A stretch of DNA of 64,000 nucleotides from Blastocrithidia nonstop (lineage: Eukaryota > Euglenozoa > Kinetoplastea > Trypanosomatida > Trypanosomatidae), in contig JAQOTN010000028.1 of NCBI GenBank assembly GCA_028554745.1, positions 186,001 through 250,000 of the forward strand. Reading direction: 5' to 3'. Below, piece by piece: positions 36,945 through 49,217 of the stretch (its first letter is position 1; every line of letters begins with the position of its first letter). The notes under the pieces are model-generated. The model had not been told where the DNA came from, ran no database searches, and saw only the letters and a program-made list of their open reading frames with translations. The position numbers and the translations under genes are program-made.

Positions 36945-37677
36945 AACGGCAGACTAATGACAGTAATGCTACAAAACGTTTTTCAAAGAAAAGAGGAACT
37001 ACAAAACAAAATTGCGTGTATTAATTTTTCAAAATTTTTATAATATATATATATATATTTTATGCTGTTTGTATAAAATAAATAGTATAATTTGGTAATA
37101 TGTGTATGTATGAGTGTACAAAGTTAACAGATAGAGACAGAGAGTGATATTAATGTTAATGTATAAAGACAAAAGAGAGTTGTCTACTAATTTTTTATCA
37201 AAAAAGGTAGATGACACAAACTGAAGAGGAGAAAGGAATTACTTATATATATTTATTTGCTAATATATGTAAACTACGTTAACCAAAATAAAGAAAAAAC
37301 AAAATAGGAAAACACTGCAGTGCCTAATTACAGCGACGTAAAGATGTACAAAGTGAAATAAATGACAGCGTAAATAAATAATAGAGTAATTGTATAGATC
37401 AAAAAAGTGAAGATAATTAATTTATCAGTTATATGTACATTGACATGAACAAAAAAAAATACTTTTCACGTTTTTTCAATCCTATATTATTTTTTTACGT
37501 TCTCATATGTAAATAATTATATAAATGTTTACATTGTTTCAATATTACAGTATTTTCTCATACTATTTGGCAACAAACATGAACTGATAGAGAGAGAGAG
37601 AGTAAGAGATAGGTAGATCGAGAGATAAATATAACTAAAATAAAATAGTAATAAACATAATCTACATAATTATTACT
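36945..37677. other. AT-rich intergenic spacer
   Basis: No gene. Contains a likely trans-splice acceptor near its left end, a short (AT)n near 37044-37058 and a (GA)n-like purine run near 37588-37600. Confidence 0.6.
36969..36998 (-). promoter_or_regulatory. Candidate spliced-leader acceptor of the phosphoesterase gene
   Basis: Minus-strand pyrimidine tract TTCCTCTTTTCTTT followed ~16 bases later by TAG, ~25 bases upstream of the ATG at 36944. Pattern-based inference. Confidence 0.45.
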
Positions 37678-38010
37678 TTACAGTGTTACACCAAAAAGTG
37701 TAATGATACAATACATTGCCTTATTCTCTACCTTGTAAACATAACACCCATCACTCTTTGCATCTCACGCACACGATGAAACACTGACAAACCCTGCATT
37801 ATTCTTTTGCAATATCGTCACGTGGCAAATGTACTTTCGAGGCAGCTTTACCTGCTGTGTTAGTTGCTGTATTACCTGATCGCTAATGTTGTTAACGAGT
37901 GCGGGTAGTTTGTTGTGATTGTACCGTGTCTCAGGCATGAAATATCGGTTAGCCACATCAGCGCATATACCTGCGGCGTCATCGGCTAGCGTAAGTTTCT
38001 CTTCTGACAT
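37678..38010 (-). CDS. Tctex1-type dynein light chain (DYNLT)
   Basis: A 110-residue protein, the normal length for DYNLT. It shows NISDQVIQQLTQQVKLPRKY, ICHVTILQKNNAGFVSVSSC and then AWDAKSDGCYVYKVENKAMY followed by CIITLFGVTL, the classic Tctex1 ending (CTIMQKNGAG..SSCFWD..DG..). The Trp of SSCAWD is a UGA at 37765-37767; with the standard code the protein would be cut before its last strands. It is a subunit of axonemal or cytoplasmic dynein that binds the intermediate chain. ATG at 38010, UAA at 37678-37680. Confidence 0.92.
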
Positions 38011-38426
38011 GTTATTATTTCTCAAGAGTATATTTAACTAGTTTTCCCAAACACTAAAAATAAATTATTATATTCGTTATGTTAATTTGATTCTATTGCA
38101 TAAAAAAAAAATGTCAGTTTTGCTAATTCAGAAAAATAAATAGTTGTAAAAGTTTTGTTAATATACTATTGTAGTACATAATGAATTGCACATTCAAAAA
38201 AGAGAATACATTCAGGATGATCTTAACTAGTTTTGACATTTATAGAAAATAATAAATATTTATGATGTACATAACTATTTTGTAAATTGTATATCGTTTA
38301 TAAACGTTTGCAAAAAAAGTAAATAGGACAAAATTATGTGATATATTTCTCTATGTCTAATACGTAAAGTAAATTAGATTGTTTAAATGTTAATAATAAA
38401 TGGTTTTTTTGACGTTATTCACAGAT
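38011..38426. other. AT-rich intergenic spacer
   Basis: No coding character; A/T-rich. Confidence 0.6.
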
Positions 38427-41400
38427 TTACTTTGCCTCATCTCGTCGATTGGCTACTAACTTCTAGAGACAACTACGAATGTATGCCTCACGACGTGGGT
38501 CAAGTTGTAAGGCGGTGTGGTAATACTTGGTTGCCTCTGCTATATTGCCCTTGTGGTGTGCTAAGCGAGCCAAAGTCAAGTACAGTATTGTCTATTGTGG
38601 ACATTGTGTGGTGAGATACTTTAGCGCGTCTTCTGCCTCGTCTATTCTGCCCAGTCGAACAAGCACCTCGGTACGCTGGTGCTGCGCAGAGAGGTTGTAC
38701 GGGTGAAGCTGCATACTCATCTCATACAGTCGTAGTGCCTATTGCAGTTCATTTTGTGTAGCACTCTTGCCATGAAACGTGGCAGCATACCGGTTTAAGA
38801 TGGCAGGTAACTTGTTAAGCTACAGTGCCTGACGGAAAAAGCGACGGGTTACTTCTAACTTATCCTCCTTAAGGTGCACCTCACCTAATCCGGCATAGGC
38901 CGTGTACAGGCGCGTGTCTGCGCTGATGGCGCTATAAAAGGCCTCTACTGCGGCAGTAAAATCATGTACGGCTAACAACTCGTACCCTTTCAATGCATAG
39001 GCGTATGCGCAGAACGGGTTTACCTGTGTGGCTCGAGATAGCATGACTACCGCAGCCTTATTGTCTTGTTTCAGACTGTACAAATTAGCCACAACACACA
39101 ACGTAATCTATGACAGAGGTATTTACTGCATAAGCTGCTGTGCGAGAGAGGCGAGTGCAATTTCATCTTTCAATTGTCATAGTGCGGTGCTGTAGTAGAT
39201 GAGTGATGTGTTATTGATTCGTCATGGAAACATGTGCAGTAAATCACGAAATACACCAACACACTCTTGTAGACGGCCTGTGTGAAACAGGCACATGGCT
39301 AAGTGTGAAATGAGTCATGGTGACTTTTGTAATCATTCGGTGTTGAATGACTGTGTGTTGTAAATAGCACTCGATGAATTTCGCTTACTTGAACGTACCC
39401 CTAACACATTTTTAATGTCCTGCATTTGACATTTGTTCTGTTCTCATAATGTACTATGATGTGCTATTTTGTTAGCATATACATCATCGAACAGCTGATT
39501 GTATTGCTTACTTCCACGCTATTAGCATTATTGTTATTCTTCTTGTTGTTACTAGGAATTACGTGGTAGTGATAAATTATTTTGTTGGCAAATTGATGGG
39601 AATGAGGTAATGTACGCTTCTGCTTGCTTGCAACGAAATGTGTTCATATAATACATTACTTTGCTAAACGGCTAGAGAAAGCGAAGTAGCACATCTGTTT
39701 GTGATGCTGCTCTTTGTCTCTTGCGTGTGCGCCTAGTACATTAAGTGTTTTACTGTACAACATTATTATCATCAACATCATCATTAATATTATTATTATT
39801 GTGATGATGATGATGCGCATCTTCTTTGCACTACTTCAATAAACTAAATTACGTATTTACAGTATGCCCTTTATTTGGTGAGTTAACTTCGTTATGTTAG
39901 TTGTCATTATCATTACCATTAGCATGAATAATATCATCAATACAAGTAATTCTATCTTGATTGAGCTCCTCATTGTTTTTTGAACGAGTGCAGCTTTACA
40001 CATTAACAATCTACTCTATTCGATTTGATTTAGTGTCGTCTTTTTCATCTTCATCTTCTTCATCATTAACATCAATGATGTTATTTTTACTGCTGATGTT
40101 TACTTTCGAATCAGAAAACACAATCTCTTCACTCTTCCCACGTTTACGCTGCACTACTGGAGAAAGCGCACCTGAAAATGAGGAAAGCAAGTTTGCTGCT
40201 TTTTCCTCTTTTGTTATTGTTCTTATTGTCGAGTTGATCTTTGTTCTTGTGTGTTTTACTTTCTATTTATTGTTGCCTACAGCACAATGAGCTTGTTCAG
40301 ATCGCAATGATGGTCGACTTTTATTGTGAGAAGACCAAACATTACGCTAAAGTGTTAAATTTGATGTCATTACTTGTTTCTCTTCTTGCACATTTTTACT
40401 TACTACTACTAATGATTATTTTGTCTTTTGAGAAATCACACTATTACTATCATCATCACCATCATCCCTTTCCATGTCAGAACTAACAGACAACATGTTA
40501 TTTTGTATTCTGCCCTTGTAACTGGAAACTACATTATCAGACCAACCGTCTGGTAGTTTTGACATGAAACGATTTCTATTCATGGTCATTGTCATTTCGT
40601 TGTCTTTGACTACTTTCTGTAAATTTGTTGTTGGTAACATTCACTACAGGCACGACTCGTGTGGGTGAAGAGTCATGTGTGTATATTAATCAAATGCACT
40701 AATGTGTAGAGGGTCAATCTGAATTGCAGATGAAAAGTGCTACGTTGCGCACTTCATGCGACGGCGTTGCTCAATAACACCCAATCAGTAACGAATCGAT
40801 GCAATGTGTCTGCTAAAGTAAAACACACTACTATCTGCATTGTTTTATGAACATGTTGTATTTACAGAAGTATTATCATCTTAGTTGTTTATTTATTGCA
40901 GCACACGTTTAATGAAAGTGGGTGAAAGTACCTCTTCATTCTCTTTGCCAATGCTTTTACGACTTTTACCAATTTCATCGTGAACCTACAACTATCCCTT
41001 TGCGAACAAATTATTCTTACTACTGTTATTATTACTGCTACTTTTACCTTTCGTGTTTACATATATTTTACTGCTAATATTATTAATATTATTATTTCTG
41101 TTAGTGTTGTCTATGAATGAATGCTACATACCACGTATCTTCATGCACTTCAGCTCATCATGTGCAAAACGTAACAATTAGGTAAATATTTTATGCGCCT
41201 CCACGTAACGCTGTGATTGACAAGATGCAACACCAAGTAAATACTCACACTATCAACGAGACCTTCAGTCAATGACTTTCGTACAACGTTTCATGTTTTT
41301 GTTGCTGTCTTTGCCGTTCAGTTCATATTATTTGTTTTCTTTACATTTGTGAATGCTGCGAATGTTAATGTTGTTTGCAGCATGTTGAGTGTCTTTACGT

Positions 41401-42125
41401 TGTGAAGTGATGGTGGTGCTAAAAGATGAACTACCTAATGTTGCGGCCTTAACATTTTACACATCATTTTGACTGAGAAACGGTCGAATCCGATTAGTGC
41501 AACTACTGTTATTATTATTGGTGGTTTTATTGAATGAAACTTTTTGTTATGGAGGTTAGGCAGATGTTCTACGTGGCAGTGTGCTTAACGGAGGTGCAGA
41601 CAACGTTTGCCCACTTCGTTTGCTCTTTACATTTGTCTTTTACAATGCAATATGTTTACTCTTGTTTCCACTACTGCTACTAGAAATTGCCTTTGTTTTC
41701 TTCAACAGTAAGGGGAAAACAGTGCCTTTTTATTGTTATGGTTAGAGATGTTATCGCTACTTACACGTTTTTTTCTACAGTGACAATTGCGAAGATGATG
41801 TTGCTGATTATGACGAAGAAGTATGAGAGGATTGTGGCACATCTGTTGTATTGCGATGTAACTATTATTGTGATTGATACGGCAGAGATAGATTATTTTG
41901 TATGTTTGTCAAGTACGGATAATGATACTGTAATAGTCTACACGCACTGCCAACATCGCCGCTTTTGTAGTAGCACTATGCAAGCAAGTGCAAATGTTGA
42001 TAATCACTTTGTACTTCAAATAATCGTTATGCGTAAAAAATGGCATCAGAGTAAAGGTACAGCGATAAGGAATGCTTGACAACATCTACCAGTGCTGCAA
42101 TCAATTACGTTAATTATGTTGTCAT
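38427..42125 (-). CDS. CDC27: Anaphase-promoting complex subunit 3 (CDC27)
   Basis: A 1232-residue TPR protein. The N-terminus SLYLYSDANFYAERLF followed by HLHLLAECYYKSGDVGARCR matches the CDC27 N-terminal dimerisation TPRs (YAYRDAVFLAERLY, LFLLATCYYRSGK). The C-terminal TPR superhelix starts near residue 900: SPWLISHLAMCLFHTGRLQE, YYSTALWQLKDEIALASLAQ, FCAYAYALKGYELLAVHDF and AYAGLGEVHLKEDKLEVTRR, like STTLWHL, YAYAYTLLGHE and AWYGLGMIYYK of CDC27. Between them lies an ~800-residue Asn/Ser/Lys-rich region, which explains the length (human ~824). APC3 binds the activators CDC20/CDH1 in the ubiquitin ligase that triggers anaphase. Because of dense UAA/UAG/UGA the gene has no standard-code open frame of more than about 94 codons. 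ATG at 42125, UAA at 38427-38429. Confidence 0.9.
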
Positions 42126-42883
42126 TTTGTTGTTGTGTGTGTAAATAAATTTTTTTTGAAAATTATGTGATAAATTGAAAGTAAGTTTTACTGAAAATGA
42201 TTATGTAGGTGTATAGATATTTATATTACTATTAGCTAAATTAAATTAATTACTTTTGTCTTAATACAAATAACAATTAAGATGCAAGTGTCGAGATATA
42301 TTAATTATATCAATTGAGCAAATAGTTTATAGTACAAATTACAAATGGAATACTAGCAACTATAAAAACATTAGCATTTTAAATTAAATTTAATATCCTT
42401 TAAGTTATTGTTGATTCGAGTTTTAGCAAAACTCTTCTATACTACTAGTAATAATATATGCAACTAAGCACAAACTGTTAAAAATAATTTAGTATATTCG
42501 TACTTTTTTTGATTATTGATTTGTTCAAGTAAATAGAAAAAATTAGTAACAGTAATAAGGCGTTGACTGTATGTATGATTTTATTTACTCTGTTAATTGG
42601 TGAACAACTAGAAAGGTAGCAAATAAAATGAGATTCTGTACTCTATTGATGACCACAATAGTGGGGAAAAAAGAGAAAACGTGATAGCGGCAAACAATTA
42701 ATTATTTTAAAAAATTAACAATAATTTAAATCAGACTTTACAAGTAAAACAAATAGCACAATACAAAAGTAAAGATTGTGTGTAAACATTTAAGTTCAAT
42801 ACAAAAAAATATATAACAAATTCTATAATTTGATTTATTATTAACAATATCACATTTTATTATTGTTACTACTACAAAGCTCT
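42126..42883. other. AT-rich intergenic spacer
   Basis: No coding character on either strand. Confidence 0.6.
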
Positions 42884-45800
42884 TTACTGACTCACGAGCA
42901 CTTCATTATGCTCATTAGTTGCTCCGTTACTAATACTAGTAGTATTATTATGATCATTGTTTGCTCCAGATGACAAACGTCCTACATTATTATTACTAAT
43001 ATTATTGCTACTACTATCTGCACGACGCTCTATTCGTGAGATTTACGAGTAGCCCTGTGTGTTTCGTACGTGGTACAACACATTGGCATTATTAAACATA
43101 CCATCTTTCAGTGAGACAAGTAAGAACTGTGAGGTTGGGAAGTAGAGCTGAAGCATTCGTCCAATGTTTTGGGTGTGGCTTGGGTCTAGTGCGGCATCTA
43201 CCTCGTCCAAGATGTAAATTGGTGCTGGTCGAACACGCAACAAGGATAAGATCAAACACAGCGCCAATAATGAACGCTGTCCACCACTGAGCTAGGATAA
43301 TGACTCCTTGGCCTTTCCATTGAACAAGACACGAACATTTAACCCACACAGATGCTGCATCTCATCCCGTTCATCAATGAGCTCCGCACTGGCACCAGGT
43401 AGGCAGGCGGAGAATAACTTGCCAAAGATGGAACTTACCACACTGACCATGCGATCCAGTGCCTGTCATTTACGTTGTTCAATTCCAGCAATACAGGCCT
43501 GAATAGCGGTCTTATCCTCACTCAGTGCGGCTCGTTGCTTGACCAGTTCATCGTACTACCGTTTACGATCATCGTATAAGATGGTGGCCTTTCGATTCAT
43601 TCGTTTGCTGAGCACCGCAGCCTGTGCCTCCGCCTCACGTAACTCATGCAGTGTCGCACTGGTGCGAGTTTTATCGGTGAAGTAGTAATTCCCAGTAGCA
43701 TCACCAAAGCTGTCTTGCTCTTGTGCAATTCACGCATGCTACTTGGTCATGTTATGCATCGCGTGTTGCAGTTCATTGCAAACTCGATTTCACTCTTTGA
43801 GGTCTACCTATGCATTCTTCACAATGTTCTACAAGGAGGCCCGTATTTGGGTAAGCTTGGTCAACTCACTCTGTGTGTCATCGATGCTCTTTTACAGCTC
43901 CTGACGAAGCTGCTACGTTTCTCTGCTACGTTGTTGCACCTCATTAATTCGCTTTTGTGTTTCGCCAAGTTGGCTGGTGAAGTGTACATTGTCGGCCTGT
44001 AGCTGAGCCAGCTCACTCTGTGCGTCTTGCATCTTACTGGCATTATCAGCCATCATTTGTTACGTGTCTGCTTCTAATTTTTCAAACTAAGCCGCCTCGG
44101 CTTCTTATTGTGCACAAAGTTCACGTAATTTGAGCTCTTGTGATGCGTGTTATGCACGAAGCTGACGTTGAGCCTTATCAATGTCTATTGATAACTCTTA
44201 CTCTATTTCCTTTTTGCGTTGTGTTAGTGTAGATCGTATGGCTTATTGTTCGTCCATGTTAACACGTTCGGCTCGAATTTGTGCCTCAATCTCCTACACC
44301 ACACCACGTGAGCCACTCTGTGCGAATTATAACTTTTGTGTCACACTTTACAGTTACTCCTATGCAACACGATAGCACTCAATCACTGGGATGTGCTTTT
44401 ACATTTATTGGTGCAACTCCACCCGTTCTCGCTCTAACTGTGCAATACGATGAGTTAGTGCACGCAATGGCTGACGGCGTTGTTTGTACGTGCGTAGCTA
44501 TGCAAAGTAATCGCGAAGGTGCGAGGTAGACCCACCGGTCATTAATCCAGACGGCTACACTACCTATCCATCTAACGTGACCGCTTTGACTCGAATAGCT
44601 GGATTATAGGCCAGTTATTGGGCTAACTGTAAGTCTGAGCAAATTACAAAATTACCAAAGACATGCTAAGCCAGCTGTCTCATTTGCGTATCACCACCAC
44701 CATTAATATCCGTATCATAAGCAATAACATCTTTAGCAATAACAACAAATGCATTATTATTATTAGCATTATTATTATTTTGTTGTTGCTGTTGCTACAC
44801 CACTCGTTGAGCCGCCTCTAGCTGCTCCGCACTGACTTTACGAATGGTTTGTAACTTGTTTAGTGCCACAAATGTGGTGCGTTGACGCAGTCCTCGTTGA
44901 ATGAGTTACTAGGCCGTCTTATCCGAGTCTACCACCACACGTAGCAGCATGGTTTGTGCTCCGACGAGTAACGCCATGGTGTACTTGCTCTCTACAGGTT
45001 AGAGTAGTTAGGCTACTCGGCCATAAATAGCCCGATCCAATCGATTATCATTATTATTATTGATGTTTACAAAGTCCAAGTCATAGCTGCGATTCCCAGT
45101 CTACCGCTGGAGCTACTCGTACAATCGTTGATGTTCCATCTTGGCCTGGGTAATTTATTCGTCAATGGTACGAGAACGTGTCTCATGGTCAGCGATGGGT
45201 TTGTACTTTGCCAGTGCCTCATCAAACACTTTCTGTGCCTTCACTTTTTATTTTTACCACTTGTGTATTTCATGAGACTGTCGTGCGTTGTGCTCTTGTG
45301 CTGATTGAAGTTCACGCATCAGATACTACACATTGTCTTTAGCTCGTTTCAGGGCCGCCTCATGTTGAATAATCTGCAGCTAGACCTCTCGTCGTTACTA
45401 CTACAGTGAAACCCCGGCTTTACCAGCCCGCACCCCAGACTGAGAGAGCTGTAATGACTGTTTTAGCTTGGCAATGTTGTCTTTGCACTGCTTAATCTCA
45501 TTTACCAGCTCCTCATGTTGTGCCTTACGTGTGGTAAAGCGTTCTTGAATGGTGGTTTGCTTCTCTAATTACTTGTGTAGTGACTTCATTTGCTGCTCAA
45601 TGCGGCGAATTTGCTTTGTACCACTCTACAGCTGGGTCTGTATTCGACTTTACGTTTTCTTCAGGTAGACCTCTTACGCGTGAAGCGCAATAGCGGTCTA
45701 CGCTGGCTGGCCTAACTTATCCTGCAAACTCATTAACTGACGTGTCAGTGCATCCTATTGAGCAGGAAGATCGGCTAGTTTATTTTTAGCATCATGAGCG

Positions 45801-46582
45801 TGTTACTCGGCAGTAGATATTTGCTGCTGCTTTGCTCGAAATAGCTCTTGTCTCTCGTAGAACTCAAACGCAACTCGAAACTTTCGCCGCTGCTACAAAC
45901 CTTCACTCATCTTTAGCATTCGCTGATACTCTTCTTGGTCGGCCTTCATGGTTTACAGCATGGGTCCTATCTGTGTTTCAATATTGTCATCAATCTCTTT
46001 CATTTTACGTTACTTGCTGCGAATTAGTTGCTACGCGGTACGACGGCGATGATCAAAGGCCTTGGTGCCTACCGCCTCTTCCACAAGAGCCAAAATATCT
46101 TGCGGTTTCATTCCAATTAACTTGTGCACTGTACCTTGTAGCACCATAAAATGTGGGTTATCCACGTTGAGTGAGATGCTCTCAAAGAAGCGTTTGACTT
46201 TGCTCTGCATAGAGACGGTGTTGTTGAAGAAAAATTGCTGTTTACCACCTAACTTGATTTGTCGTCCAACAGTGATGATGGGGTAGTCCTCGCAGCTGTA
46301 CCCTGGTGGGGCGGTGGCAGGGTCATCGTTGAGAAACTACATGGTAACTCGAGCCGCATGCACACCGGTCGTACCAGCACGAAAGATTAACTCACGAGGA
46401 TCCTAGGCACGTACTTTTTTCAAGTTAGTAATGCCCATGACAAAGCAAATGGCATCAAATATGTTTGACTTACCACTCCCGTTGAACCCGGTAATGGCGT
46501 TGAAGTGTTTGCTCAAGTCCGCTAATTCTTTACGGTGCGCATATGACTTGAAACCATCAATCACAATGCTCTTCACACGCAT
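42884..46582 (-). CDS. SMC2: Condensin subunit SMC2
   Basis: A 1232-residue SMC ATPase. The head starts [17 protein letters not shown], Walker A is [19 protein letters not shown] (~residue 32), then [20 protein letters not shown] and [13 protein letters not shown]. The C-terminal head has the signature [18 protein letters not shown] (~1097), Walker [21 protein letters not shown] and [18 protein letters not shown]. [16 protein letters not shown] and [11 protein letters not shown] are SMC2-specific and separate it from SMC1, 3 and 4. Long coiled coils lie between, with many Gln, Lys and Glu, the latter often UAG. SMC2 pairs with SMC4 in condensin to compact chromosomes. The C-terminal tail is Asn/Ser-rich. 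ATG at 46582, UAA at 42884-42886 after EVLVSQ. Confidence 0.95.
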
Positions 46583-47066
46583 TTATAATATTATAAACAA
46601 ATAGTAAAAAATTTATATATATGTGTGTGTGTACTTTTCGTTTCTATAATTATTTACTTGAGATATGTGTGTACTAATTTACTAAAATATAAAAACAGAA
46701 AGTGATATTTATTTTATTTTATTATGATTACTCAAAAAATCATAATAATGATTATAAGTACATAGTACACAATACTTATTGTAGGTAAGAAAACTAATTA
46801 AGACAGTCTCACTTATCATCTTTTATACTATGACCTGAGCTAAATGCAGCACGTCAAACATAATTATGTATTGCATCTTGTAGTATACCAAAGTAAATTT
46901 ATTTAAATATAATTAAAAAATCTGAATAGTATAGAATAAATAGTGTGTGCTTTTATAAGTGAAAACATTATATATATGTGATGGATAAAAAATTTAGATT
47001 AGTGAAGTTACAGTATATTTTCTTTTTAAACTATTATACAATAAATACAAATATTTATGAGTAAAT
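46583..47066. other. AT-rich intergenic spacer
   Basis: No coding character; includes a (GT)n stretch near 46622-46632. Confidence 0.6.
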
Positions 47067-47632
47067 TTAAGATTGTTGGCTAGTGCAGAAAAATGGATGA
47101 GATAACAGCTACTTGGCTGTTGGCCGATTGTGCGGATTGCGCTCAAAGCATCTGTACAGTAAATCACGTAGCACCTCATCCAAGTCATCGGGTATCTACG
47201 TCGGTAGGCCAGTAGAGTTGGCAATCTTATAGACTGCCGCCCACAATGAGTTGCACTACGGCCACGGCGGCTTGCCGGTGATCATTTACACAATGGTGCA
47301 GCCAAAAGATCAAATGTCGCTCTTCATGCCGTATGCACTCTCACTTTGCTCACAGGTAATAACCTACGGTGCCATTCAATACGGCGTACCTACCATAGTG
47401 TTACAGCCATGAGTGGCACTACAAACATCATGAATGGCTTTACTGCAACCAAAGTCCGCCAATTTCAGTTCATGACCATTGCCAATGAGAATATTATCGC
47501 ACTTGATGTCACGGTGAATGACACCATGACGGTGCAAATACTAAATGCCACTAATGACCTGTCTACTTCATTCCCGCAGCTCATTTACATTGGTGAACAA
47601 TTTAGATGGACATGATGGTGAAGTAGTTAATG

Positions 47633-47664
<32 letters not shown>

Positions 47665-49217
47665 TTGTGGTTATCATTTCCAGTTCGTCGTTGGCGCAGT
47701 TACTTGGCCAGTGAGCCAGCTCTACAAAATTACATGAAAATGTTCAGTGTATGAGTTTGTGTGCTTTACACACTACCATAGTATTGTACAATGTTAGGGT
47801 GAGACAACTCGCGCATCACACTCATCTCATTTCGCACTTTGGCCATTTGCTACGCACTATCAATGTTACCGAGTTCAATCACTTTACAGCACACCGTGGC
47901 CCCATTAGGCAGACGTGCCTCATGCACCGCACCAAAGCTACCTCGTCCTACAATACGTACGGAGATTCATTGAGACAATTCATATTACGTAAACGGGTAT
48001 TTGGACCGTGTACTAGATGGTGTATTGTGAAACTATTTACTCTATGTGGTGCTTTATCATTATTATTATTATTACATTGTTTTGCTAGAATGCGCATCAG
48101 CGTATGATGTATTTTATTTTTTGTTAATATTATTATCAGGACCATCATTCGAATTAACTAGCTCTACCATTAACCTGTTAGTGTTTACCACTGTAGATAA
48201 TGTTTCTTTGATATTATAACTATCATCACTAATAGCACTACTAATATTAATATTATTATTGATTAGGGCAGCCTTGTGTAACGGTTGTACATGATCGTGT
48301 TCACCATTGATGAAATTACCTGCAATTCAATCTCCATTAGGCAATCACTCACAGCCGTCACCGTGTGGGAGGCCATTGGCAACGTGCCCAACATAACGCG
48401 TTCCATCATGTCATACATACGTACCTTTACCATGAGGCTGACCATGGGCAAACTACCCATCATACACATCCTCATCCGCGTTGATCTCAATTCCCATGCC
48501 ATGTTTTTCATTATTTGCAAACATTCCCTCATACGTGGTACCACAGTCAATCTCAAACAACTTACCATGACCATCGCAATTGCCTTGGACCCAATCCCCA
48601 GTGTACACGTTGCCGTTGGCGTATTGCATCGTACCATGACCATGTCGAGTATCATGTGCTCAAGCGCCAATGTACAATCCAGTACGATCGTGCATCTCAC
48701 CAGTTCCACTCATCTCTCCATGATCGTACTAGCCTTTATAGTAATCGCCATCGGCTCAGGTGTACTGCCCGGTGCCATGCATCGCATCTTACCACCACTC
48801 CCCAGCGTAGCAATCTCCACTACGTCAGGTCATTTTACCATAGCCCGTTAATCTACCGTGTGTGTCTACCGTGCCAATGTACTACCCATCGTCAAGGGTA
48901 ATGTGCTCTACACCATGTCGTAGTTAGACACCATGGTACATATGAGACTGAGCCAACTCAGATCATCTCTCGACTTCACTATCGCTAGACACATTATTAC
49001 TACTAACCATATTAGTGCTGTCATCTTTTGCATCACTAGTGTCCATTTGTTTATATTGCAACACAACACCACTAATATTCTAATTATTATGCTAATGACT
49101 GTGTTACAACGTAGATTGGCTATCAAGCAACGAAAGTGAATGATTTGATTAGTGTTGTTGCTTAACCAAACCTGTGAAAGTTGCTATTGAATTTGATTAA
49201 AATGTCTTTTACGACAT
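47067..49217 (-). CDS. MORN-repeat / STE11-like protein kinase fusion
   Basis: A 716-residue protein in one unbroken frame. After ~110 Ser/Asn-rich residues come about seven MORN repeats (~residues 114-318): [77 protein letters not shown] disordered linker contains seven consecutive stop triplets (five UAA, UGA, UAA) read as EEEEEWE. The kinase domain (~420-712) has [41 protein letters not shown] and GTPYWMAPEVI, in which Trp is UGA (47376-47378) and Glu is UAG (47364-47366), then [19 protein letters not shown], typical of MEKK/STE11 kinases. A Ser run from (GAA)n interrupts the N-lobe/C-lobe join. MORN repeats bind membranes or scaffolds, so they may place the kinase at the cortex or flagellum (inference). 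Confidence 0.92.

Noticed and set aside
41687-42079. Plus-strand 130-codon open frame
   Set aside because: Antisense of the CDC27 N-terminal region, which is supported by homology.
48263-48901. Met-rich minus-strand frame and a plus-strand frame of up to 188 codons
   Set aside because: Both are out-of-frame shadows of the MORN repeats, whose regular codons keep other frames open.
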